A DNA stretch of 64,000 bases from contig JAPPMY010000077.1 in assembly GCA_028818855.1 (NCBI GenBank), positions 1 through 64,000 of the forward strand, read 5' to 3'. Shown in pieces: positions 51,041 to 58,892 of this stretch. The position numbers were made by a program, and so were the translations under genes. Every line of letters begins with the position of its first letter. Position 1 is the first letter of the stretch. The notes under the pieces are model-generated. The model was not told the DNA's origin. It saw nothing but the letters and a program-made list of their open reading frames with translations, and made no database searches. The stretch comes from Rhodospirillales bacterium. GTDB taxonomy: Bacteria; Pseudomonadota; Alphaproteobacteria; UBA828.

Positions 51041-51082
51041 GTCCAATACCGAATTCTCATTAGAGGCATAAGCAGCCCTTAT
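51041..51082 (+). repeat. AT-rich intergenic element, copy 2
   Basis: gtccaataccgaattctcattagaggcataagcagcccttat; 22-bp perfect inverted match to copy 1, 30/42 identity ungapped to copy 3; contains ggcataag-cagcc-cttatgcc hairpin (51065-51085). Confidence 0.8.
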
Positions 51083-51216
51083 GCCGCGCGCGCATATCAT
51101 CCGTGGGAAGGATGCGTGGGGTATTCGGTGCTCCCCTGGCCGGCCGAGCGGGTTCCGCCGCGGGCGCCGACCCTTAACCGGAATTATTCCGCGCAACCGG
51201 GGCCGAAAGATGCGGG

Positions 51217-53508
51217 CTAGAAGGCGAAGTCGTCAGCCGAGAGATCGGTCGATGTGAAGCCCTCCAGCGTGATGGTGCCGCCGCCGAAATCGCCGAGATC
51301 GATCACGGTGTCGCTTCCGCTCTGCGAGATCTTTCCGTCCAGGTCCGTGAAGGCCGAGATGTCGTCGAAGGCGCTGAGATCGATGGTGTCGTCTCCGTCG
51401 GTGAAGTCGGTGATCGTGTCGTCGCCGCTCTTCGCGTTGAACACGAAGATGTCGGAGCCGGTGCCGCCGGTCATGGTGTCGTCGCTGGTCCCGCCCTGGA
51501 GCGTATCGTCCGAATCGTCGGCGCCTACGATCCGATCCAGCTCGAAGTGATTGGCGGTCAGGTCGGTGGAGGTGACGCCCTGCAGGAAGATCGTGCCGCC
51601 GCCCCAATCGGAGAGATCGATGCTGGTGCCGGACTCGTCGACTTCCGTCGTGGTCGTGTCGTCCTCGACCGCCGTGATCTTCGCGCTTAGCTGACTCCAG
51701 GTGATGGTCTCGGCCAGAGACGTCAGGTGGATCTTGTCGTTGGCGGTGTCGAAGTCCGTGATCGTGTCGGCGCCGCTGTCCTCGCCGAAGACGAAGGTGT
51801 CGGCGCCCGTGCCGCCGGTGAGCGTATCGTCGCCCTCGCCGCCGATCAGCGTGTCCTCGCCTGCGCCGCCGGTGAGGGTGTCGGCGCCCTCGCCGCCCAA
51901 TATCCAATCGTCGCCTTCGCCTCCGTCGATCGTGTCGTCGCCCTCGCCGCCGAACAGCCGGTCGTTGCCGCCGCCGCCGCTGATGGTGTCGGCGCCTTCC
52001 TCGCCGAACATGAGGTCGCTGCCGTGGCTGCCCGTGAGGGTCTCATCCTCGCTGTTGCCGACGACGTATCGCGTGGTGCCGCCGCCGGGCAGACTGAACA
52101 TGCTCGCGGTGAGGTCGGTGGACGTGACGCCCTCCAGCGTGATCGAGCCGCCGCCCCAGGCGCTGAGGTCGATGACGGTGGCGGTCTCGTCCACGTCCAT
52201 CGTGGTCGTATCGTCGGCGACGTCCGTCATTGCCGCCTGAATGTCTGCAAAGGTGATCTCGCCGCCGAGGCAGTTCAGGTTGATGATGTCGCCTTCGGTC
52301 GTGCTGAAGTCGGTGATCGTGTCGTCGCCGTGGCCCTTGTAGAAGTAGAAGGTATCGGCGCCAGTCCCGCCCGACATCGTGTCGTCGCTGGTGCCGCCCT
52401 TGATGCGGTCGTTGGAGTCGTCCTCGCCGTGGAGCGTGTCGAGGACGAACATGTCCTCGGTCAGGTCGGACGACGCGACGCCCCGGAGCGTGATCGTGCC
52501 GCCGCCGTAAGCGCTGAGGTCGATCTTCGTGCCCGATTCGTCGACGTCGGTCGTGCTCGTATCGTCCTCGACGTCCGTCATCGCCGCCTGTAGCTGCTCC
52601 CAGGTGATCGAGGCGTCGAAGCAGGTCAGGTGGATCTTGTCGCCGTCGGTGGTGCTGAAATCGGTGATCGTGTCGTCGCCGAGACCCTCGTAGAAGTAGA
52701 AGGTGTCGGCCCCGGCCCCGCCCGACATCGTGTCGTCGTCGGTGCCGCCGTAGATCTTCTGGGCGCCGTCGCCGCCCGCGATCGTGTTGAGATAGAACAT
52801 GTCCTCGGTCAGGTCGGAGACCGACGTGATGCCCTCCAGGATGACCGTGCCGCCGCCCCAGTCGCTGAGGTCGATCTGCACGCCGGTCACGACGCTGTTC
52901 TCGTCCGTGACCGTCGTGATCTTCGTGCTCACCTGATCCCAGGTGATGGTCTTGTCGAAGCAGCGCAGGTGGATCTTGTCTTCGGCGACGTTGAAATCGG
53001 TGATCGTGTCGGTGCCGTGATCCTCCCAGAAATAGAAGATGTCGGCGCCGCTGCCGCCGGTGAGCGTGTCGTCGCCCGCGCCGCCGACGATCTTGTCCCG
53101 GCCCGCGCCGCCGTCGATGACGTCGTTGCCCGCGCCGCCGTAGATGGTGTCCCAGCCGCCGCGGCCGTAGATGGTGTCGTTGCCGCCGTCGCCGCGCAGC
53201 GACTCCATGGACCATGCGTTGTCGAGGCCGTAGATGGTGTCGTTGCCGCTGCCGCCCCGGACGATGGCGCAGAAGCCCTCTACGGTGATCGTGTCGTCGC
53301 CGGAGCCGCCGAGCAGGACGTTGAGGCTGCCCGAGCCCGTGATGTCGTCCGCCCCGCTGCCGCCGAGAACGATATTGAAGCCGCCGCCGCCGTCGCCCTC
53401 GTCGTCGCCGCCGCCGAGATCCATGATGTCGATGCCGGCGCTGCCCTGGTGATCCTCGTCTCCCGAGTCGCCCACATAGACCGTTGCGGTATTCCTGTCG
53501 TCAGCCAT
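51217..53508 (-). CDS. RTX-type calcium-binding repeat protein (repeat-only, predicted T1SS substrate), RTX1
   Basis: Repeated GGxGxDx(L/I/F) nonapeptides and DTITDF...DKIHL... units; Asp/Gly rich, no other domain recognised. Confidence 0.92.
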   Translation of the reverse strand: MADDRNTATVYVGDSGDEDHQGSAGIDIMDLGGGDDEGDGGGGFNIVLGGSGADDITGSGSLNVLLGGSGDDTITVEGFCAIVRGGSGNDTIYGLDNAWSMESLRGDGGNDTIYGRGGWDTIYGGAGNDVIDGGAGRDKIVGGAGDDTLTGGSGADIFYFWEDHGTDTITDFNVAEDKIHLRCFDKTITWDQVSTKITTVTDENSVVTGVQIDLSDWGGGTVILEGITSVSDLTEDMFYLNTIAGGDGAQKIYGGTDDDTMSGGAGADTFYFYEGLGDDTITDFSTTDGDKIHLTCFDASITWEQLQAAMTDVEDDTSTTDVDESGTKIDLSAYGGGTITLRGVASSDLTEDMFVLDTLHGEDDSNDRIKGGTSDDTMSGGTGADTFYFYKGHGDDTITDFSTTEGDIINLNCLGGEITFADIQAAMTDVADDTTTMDVDETATVIDLSAWGGGSITLEGVTSTDLTASMFSLPGGGTTRYVVGNSEDETLTGSHGSDLMFGEEGADTISGGGGNDRLFGGEGDDTIDGGEGDDWILGGEGADTLTGGAGEDTLIGGEGDDTLTGGTGADTFVFGEDSGADTITDFDTANDKIHLTSLAETITWSQLSAKITAVEDDTTTTEVDESGTSIDLSDWGGGTIFLQGVTSTDLTANHFELDRIVGADDSDDTLQGGTSDDTMTGGTGSDIFVFNAKSGDDTITDFTDGDDTIDLSAFDDISAFTDLDGKISQSGSDTVIDLGDFGGGTITLEGFTSTDLSADDFAF
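52417..52620 (-). repeat. Module shared with RTX2: 68 identical amino acids
   Basis: FDASITWEQLQAAMTDVEDDTSTTDVDESGTKIDLSAYGGGTITLRGVASSDLTEDMFVLDTLHGEDD identical to the product of 55687-55890. Confidence 0.9.
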
Positions 53509-53654
53509 CGGTCTCGTCCCTCAGCTCGCCCCGGCGGCAAATCGCCGAGGCCGGGAATGCGCTGAACCCTGCTCGCCCCGTGCTCCCTAGCAGCGCTCCT
53601 GTTCTCCCGTCACGCCCGCCTGCGCCGGCCAACGGCGAGGGCGAGTATCAAAAT

Positions 53655-53692
53655 AGTCTATCGTATGAATCGTATTATCATATAGCGATTTC
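53655..53692 (+). repeat. AT-rich intergenic element, degenerate copy 4 (upstream of RTX1)
   Basis: AT-rich island tagtctatcgtatgaatcgtattatcatatagcgattt; shares TATGA..AT.C.GTATT..ATCATAT with the reverse complement of copy 3 when gaps are allowed. Confidence 0.4.
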
Positions 53693-53781
53693 AAAATGGC
53701 TCGCGCACTCGTGTGCGGCGGATCTGGAACGGTCACCGTCCGACGCAGAGGCATCGGTGTCCGCCGACAGCGGCGCCGGGC

Positions 53782-56700
53782 CTACAGGCCGTCCTGCTGA
53801 TCGTCCATGCTCGTCCCGTCGTAGAACACGAAGTCCGTCTCATCCAGGTCGGTCGAGGTGAAGCCCTGAAGCGTGATGGTGCCCCCGCCCGGTACCGTGA
53901 TGACGGTATCGCTGCCGCTCTGCGCGACGGTCAGATCGCCGAAGCCCGTAATGCCGGTGAACGCGCTCAGGTCGATCATGTCTTCACCGTCGGCGAAGTC
54001 GGTGATCGTGTCGCTGCCGTGGCCCGTGGCGAAGACGAACGTGTCGGCGCCGGCGTTGCCCGTCAGCGTGTCGTCGCCGCCGAGGCCGGTGATCGTGTCG
54101 TCGCCCGCGCCGCCCTCCAGGGTCTCGGCCGCGGCGGTGCCGGTGTAGGTGTTCTGGTAGAAGATGAAGTCCGACACGCTCATGTTGCTGGCCGAGACCC
54201 CCTGGAGCGTGACCGAGCCCCCGCCGTGTGCGGAGAGGTCGATCACGAAGTCGCCGCCGTACTGATAGAGGGCCAGGTCGTTGACTGTCGTGACGCTGGC
54301 GAACGCGCTCAGGTCGATCTTGTCGGTGCCGGGGGTGAAGTCCGTGACCGTGTCGTCGCCGCTGTCGGCGTTGAACACGAAGCGGTCTGCGCCGGTGCCG
54401 CCGGTCAGCCTGTCGTCGGTGGTGCCGCCCTCGATGGTGTCGTCGCCGTCGGTGCCGGCGTAGTCGTCGAGGATGAAATGGGCGGCGGTGAGGTCGGTCG
54501 AGGTGACTCCCCGCAGCGTGATCGTGCCGCCGCCGAAGTCGCTCAGGTCGATCTTCGTGCCCGATTCGTCGATGTCGGTCGTCGAGGGGTCGTCCTCGAT
54601 CGCCGTGATCTTCCCGCTCAACTCCGCCCACGTGACCGAGGAGGCGAAGGGGGTCAGGTCGATCTTGTCGTCGGCGGTGCTGAAATCGGTGATCGTGTCG
54701 TCGCCGCTCTTCTCGTTGAACACGAAGGTGTCGGAACCGGTGCCGCCGGTCATGGTGTCGTCGCTGGTCCCGCCCTGGAGCGTGTCGTCCGAATCGTCGG
54801 CGCCGACGATCCGATCCAGCACGAAGTGATCGGCGGTCAGGTCGGAGACCGACGTGATGCCCTCCAGGGTGATCGTGCCGCCGCCGTAGTCGCTGAGATC
54901 GATCTGCAGCCCGGTCACCACGCTGTTCTCGTCGGTGACCGTCGTGATCTTCGTGCTCAGGTCGTCCCAGGCGACGGTCGCGGAGAAGCTCGTCAGATGG
55001 ATCTTGTCCTTGCTGGTATCGAAGTCGGTGATCGTGTCGTCGCCGCTGTCCTCGCCGAACACGAAGGTATCGGCGGCGTCGCCACCGGTGAGTTCGTCGT
55101 CGCCCTCGCCGCCGACCAGAATGTCCTCGCCTGTGCCGCCGCTGAGCGTGTCGTCGCCCTCGCCGCCCATCAGCAGGTCGTTGCCTTCGCCGCCGGTGAG
55201 CGTGTCGGCGCCCTCGCCACCGAAGAGGTGGTCGTCGCCGGCGCCGCCGCCGATGGTGTCGTCGCCTTCCGCGCCGAAGATGCGGTCCGCGTCCCGGCTG
55301 CCCGCGTAGGTATTGTCGTCGCTGTTGCCGACGACGAAATTGATCGTGCCGCCGGTGGGCAGATCGAACATGTCCTCGGTCAGGTCGGTGGAGGTTACGC
55401 CCTCCAGCGTGACCGAGCCGCCGCCGAAGTCGCTGAGGTCGATCTTCGTTCCCGATTCGTCGACATCGGTCGTAGTGGAATCGTCCTCGACGGCCGTCAT
55501 CGCCGCCTGCAGCTCCGCCCAGGTGATCGTCCCGCCCAGGCCGGTCAGGTCGATCACGTCACCCTCGGTGGTGCTGAAGTCGGTGATCGTGTCGGCGCCG
55601 TGACCCTCGTAGAAGTAGAAGGTATCGGCGCCGGTCCCGCCCGACATCGTGTCGTCGCTGGTGCCGCCGACGATGTGATCGTCCTCATCGTCTTCGCCGT
55701 GGAGCGTGTCGAGAACGAACATATCCTCGGTCAGGTCGGACGACGCGACGCCCCGCAAGGTGATCGTGCCACCGCCGTAAGCGCTGAGGTCGATCTTCGT
55801 GCCCGATTCGTCGACGTCCGTCGTGGAGGTATCGTCCTCGACGTCCGTCATCGCCGCCTGCAGCTGCTCCCAGGTGATCGAGGCGTCGAACCCGGTCAGG
55901 TCGATCTTGTCGCCCTCGGTGGTGCTGAAGTCGGTGATCGTGTCGTCGCCACTGCTCTCGAGGAAGAAGAAGGTGTCCGCCCCCTTCCCCCCGGTCAGGG
56001 TGTCGTCGCTGTCGCCGCCGACCAGCTCGTCGTCCTCTTCGTCGGTGCCTACGAGCTGGTTGAGGACGAACATGTCCTCGGTCAGGTCGGAGACCGAGGT
56101 GATGCCGTCCAGGATGACCGTGCCGCCGCCCCAGTCGCTGAGGTCGATCTGCACGCCGGTCACGATGGTGTCGTCGTTGGGGTCGGTGACCGTCGTGATC
56201 TTCGCGCTCACCTGATCCCAGGTGATGGTCTTGTCGAAGGCGATCAGGTTGATCTTGTCGCCGTCGGCAGTGCTGAAGTCCTTGATCGTGTCGGTGCCGT
56301 GACCCTCCCAGAAATAGAAGGTGTCGGCGCCGGTGCCGCCGATGAGCGTGTCGTCGCCGGCGCCGCCGACGATCTTGTCGCCGCCCGCGCCGCCATCGAT
56401 GGTGTCGGCGCCCTCGCCGCCGTAGATGTAGTCGGTGCCGGCTCTGCCGTAGATGGTGTCGGCGCCGTCGTCGCCGTACAGAAAATCCACGGAACCGGAG
56501 CGGTCGGCACCGTAGATGGTGTCGTCGCCGCTGCCGCCGCGGATGATGGCGAAGTAGCCGGTCGCCGTGATCGTGTCGTCGCCGGAACCGCCCAGCACGA
56601 AGTCGAGGACGCCCTGGGAGGTGAGGTTGTCGGCGCCGCTGCCGCCGAGGTTGACGTTCATGAACCCGCCGCCGGTGTTCGCGGTGTCGTCGCCGCCGCC

Positions 56701-56796
56701 CAAGTCCATGATGTCGATGCCGGCGCCGCCCTGGCGATTCTCGTCGCTCGAATCGCCGACCTGGACCACTATCGTGTTCTCTTTGTCGTCAGCCAT
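53782..56796 (-). CDS. RTX-type calcium-binding repeat protein (repeat-only, predicted T1SS substrate), RTX2
   Basis: Same architecture as RTX1 with ~7 ITDF...DKIDL units and multiple GGxGxDxx repeats. Confidence 0.92.
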   Translation of the reverse strand: MADDKENTIVVQVGDSSDENRQGGAGIDIMDLGGGDDTANTGGGFMNVNLGGSGADNLTSQGVLDFVLGGSGDDTITATGYFAIIRGGSGDDTIYGADRSGSVDFLYGDDGADTIYGRAGTDYIYGGEGADTIDGGAGGDKIVGGAGDDTLIGGTGADTFYFWEGHGTDTIKDFSTADGDKINLIAFDKTITWDQVSAKITTVTDPNDDTIVTGVQIDLSDWGGGTVILDGITSVSDLTEDMFVLNQLVGTDEEDDELVGGDSDDTLTGGKGADTFFFLESSGDDTITDFSTTEGDKIDLTGFDASITWEQLQAAMTDVEDDTSTTDVDESGTKIDLSAYGGGTITLRGVASSDLTEDMFVLDTLHGEDDEDDHIVGGTSDDTMSGGTGADTFYFYEGHGADTITDFSTTEGDVIDLTGLGGTITWAELQAAMTAVEDDSTTTDVDESGTKIDLSDFGGGSVTLEGVTSTDLTEDMFDLPTGGTINFVVGNSDDNTYAGSRDADRIFGAEGDDTIGGGAGDDHLFGGEGADTLTGGEGNDLLMGGEGDDTLSGGTGEDILVGGEGDDELTGGDAADTFVFGEDSGDDTITDFDTSKDKIHLTSFSATVAWDDLSTKITTVTDENSVVTGLQIDLSDYGGGTITLEGITSVSDLTADHFVLDRIVGADDSDDTLQGGTSDDTMTGGTGSDTFVFNEKSGDDTITDFSTADDKIDLTPFASSVTWAELSGKITAIEDDPSTTDIDESGTKIDLSDFGGGTITLRGVTSTDLTAAHFILDDYAGTDGDDTIEGGTTDDRLTGGTGADRFVFNADSGDDTVTDFTPGTDKIDLSAFASVTTVNDLALYQYGGDFVIDLSAHGGGSVTLQGVSASNMSVSDFIFYQNTYTGTAAAETLEGGAGDDTITGLGGDDTLTGNAGADTFVFATGHGSDTITDFADGEDMIDLSAFTGITGFGDLTVAQSGSDTVITVPGGGTITLQGFTSTDLDETDFVFYDGTSMDDQQDGL
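55687..55890 (-). repeat. Module shared with RTX1: 68 identical amino acids
   Basis: See 52417-52620; nucleotide differences between copies are synonymous (e.g. Ser AGC vs TCC). Confidence 0.9.
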
Positions 56797-56940
56797 CGGT
56801 CTCGTCCCCTAGCTCGCCCCGACCGCCTTCTGTCGAGGCACCATCTTTGTGAAACCTGCCTGTCTCCACGCCTGCAACCGGTTCGCACCTTGACGCGATG
56901 CTCGGTTACGGGAGCCAGTATGTAATTCCGATATGATAAA

Positions 56941-56982
56941 TTCTAATACAGAATACTCATAATACGCATAATCGCAGCTTAT
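56941..56982 (+). repeat. AT-rich intergenic element, copy 3 (upstream of RTX2)
   Basis: ttctaatacagaatactcataatacgcataatcgcagcttat; 30/42 ungapped identity with copy 2. Confidence 0.75.
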
Positions 56983-57055
56983 ACCAGAAGAGCAGGCATC
57001 CGAGCCGAATTCGCGTGATCGGAGCGATGGTCGAACGCCGCCTGACGGCGCGGCG

Positions 57056-57511
57056 TCAGTGCGGCGGCGGGGCCTCGTCGGCGGCGGTATTCTTGGTCAG
57101 CGTGACCACGTTGCAGCCCTCGGTGCGCTGATAGGCGACGCCGTCCATCATCTGCTGCACGAGGTAGAGACCGAGCCCACCGAGGTCGCCATCCTCGATG
57201 GAGGCATCGAGGTCGGGCTGCCGCGCGAGCGAGGGGTCGAAGGCGCGGCTGTCGTCCACGATCACCACGACGAGGGTCTCGCCTTCCAGCCTCACGATAA
57301 GCTCGATACGGTGCGATTCCTCGTCGTCATAACCGTAGCTGATGGTGTTGGTCAGGATTTCGTCGATGGCGAGATTGACGGCGTAGGCGATCTGCGACGC
57401 GAGCGTGTGAGACTCGCAGAAGGCGTCGATCTTGGCCGCGGCGGCGGCGATCTCCCGCAGGTCGTTGGCGAGGGAGATCTCGATGGAGGGGTCGTCCGGG
57501 ACCTCGTTCAT
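57056..57511 (-). CDS. ATP-binding protein, HATPase_c anti-sigma factor (RsbW/SpoIIAB)-like
   Basis: N-box LAIDEILTNTISYGYDD, VVIVDDSRAFDPS, GGLGLYLVQQMMDGVAYQRTEGCNVVTLTK. Confidence 0.9.
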   Translation of the reverse strand: MNEVPDDPSIEISLANDLREIAAAAAKIDAFCESHTLASQIAYAVNLAIDEILTNTISYGYDDEESHRIELIVRLEGETLVVVIVDDSRAFDPSLARQPDLDASIEDGDLGGLGLYLVQQMMDGVAYQRTEGCNVVTLTKNTAADEAPPPH

Positions 57512-57527
57512 CCGCCTGCCGCGCCGC

Positions 57528-58892
57528 TCACTCCTCGCGCATGGAGCGGTAGAAGAAGTCCGTCACCGGCTTGACGAGGAAGCTCATGACCGAGCGTTCC
57601 TCGGTGCGGATATGGGCCTCCACCGGCATGCCGGGGGTCAGCACCAGATGGCCGGCGAGACGGCTGGAGCCCGGCGCCTCCGCCGCCTGCGCCGCGCCGC
57701 TCCCTGCCCCGTCGTCCCCGGCCGGCCCCGCCATCGCCAGCTCGACCTCGTACCAGGAGATCCCGCTCTCGGCATCGCGCACCGCGTCCGCCGAGACCCG
57801 CACCACGTGGCCGTCGAACTCCGGCGTCTCACGCGCGGGAAAGGCCGAGAAGCGGAGCTTCGCCTCCTGCCCCGGATAGACCTGGTCCACGTCGATAGGG
57901 TTGAGGCGCGTCATCACCACGAGGCCGGCGTCCTCCGGCACGATCTGCAGGATCGGCTCGCCGGGGCGCACCACTTCCTGCGGCGCGAACACCGTGAGCC
58001 CGAACACCTCGCCCGAGACCGGCGCGCGCACCTCCAGGTTGCCGAGGCTGCCCTGGGCCGAGGCCAGACGCTCCCTCACCTCGTTCTCCCGCGCCTGGCT
58101 GTCGCGGGCTTGCTCCTCCGCCTGCTCGATGCGCCGGGCGTCGACCTGGAGGATCTGCAGCTCCAGCTCCGCGATCCTGCCGCGGGCGCGGGCGATGGAG
58201 GCCGCGACGGCGCCGGAGCGGCCTTCCAGGTTCTCGGCCGCGCGCTCGACGGCCATCAGCCGGTCGAGGCGCGTCAGGCCCTTGTCGAAGAGCGTCCGCT
58301 GCGCCTGCAGCTCGCGGTCGATCAGCGCCGCCTGATCCTCGAGCGAGGACGCCTGCGCCTGGAGGCCCACGATCTCTTCCCGCGCCTGCCCGATGCGCTC
58401 GCGAAGCTGCGCCACCTCGCCGACGCGCGCGGCCTCCCGCGCCCAGAAGAGCCGCACCTGGGCGTCGAGGATCTCCTGCACCTGCGGGTCGTCGGCCGCC
58501 ATCGCTCTCAGATCGTCCTCCCAGACGATGGCTTCCGCCCCCTGAAACTCCGCCTCCAGTCGGTTGCGCCGGGCCGCAAGCTCGGCGTACTGCGCCTTGA
58601 GGATCGCCTCCTCCGAGCGCACCCGCGCGTCGCTGAAGCGGAGCAGCACGTCGCCCTCGGCCACGTGGTCGCCGTCGCGGACCAGGATCTCGCTCACCGT
58701 GCCGCCCTCGATGTGCTCGACCACCTGGTTGCCGCTCTCGACCTCCACCAGGCCGGAGGCGATGACCGCGCCCGAGATCGAGGCCAGCACGCTCCAGCCG
58801 AGGAGGCCGGCCACGAGGACCAGGACGCCGCCGAAGCCCAGCACCAGCGCGCGGCGCGCCGAGAAGCGGCTGGTGGCGGTCCGCGCGCTCAC
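57528..58892 (-). CDS. HlyD family type I secretion periplasmic adaptor subunit
   Basis: GLLGWSVLASISGAVIASGLVEVESGNQVVEHIEGGTVSEILVRDGDHVAEGDVLLRFSD; coiled coil; VRAPVSGEVFGLTVF; GTG start overlaps the upstream stop (58889-58892). Confidence 0.94.
   Translation of the reverse strand: MSARTATSRFSARRALVLGFGGVLVLVAGLLGWSVLASISGAVIASGLVEVESGNQVVEHIEGGTVSEILVRDGDHVAEGDVLLRFSDARVRSEEAILKAQYAELAARRNRLEAEFQGAEAIVWEDDLRAMAADDPQVQEILDAQVRLFWAREAARVGEVAQLRERIGQAREEIVGLQAQASSLEDQAALIDRELQAQRTLFDKGLTRLDRLMAVERAAENLEGRSGAVAASIARARGRIAELELQILQVDARRIEQAEEQARDSQARENEVRERLASAQGSLGNLEVRAPVSGEVFGLTVFAPQEVVRPGEPILQIVPEDAGLVVMTRLNPIDVDQVYPGQEAKLRFSAFPARETPEFDGHVVRVSADAVRDAESGISWYEVELAMAGPAGDDGAGSGAAQAAEAPGSSRLAGHLVLTPGMPVEAHIRTEERSVMSFLVKPVTDFFYRSMREE

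Noticed and set aside
51217-56796. Dense short-period DNA repeats resembling a CRISPR or satellite array
   Set aside because: Repeats are in frame and encode RTX nonapeptides; no fixed direct-repeat/spacer structure or cas genes.
53713-56925. 1070-aa plus-strand ORF antisense to RTX2 (and similar at 52630-53565)
   Set aside because: Shadow ORF created by the periodic GC-rich RTX codons on the opposite strand; mirrors the repeat periodicity and lacks independent motifs.
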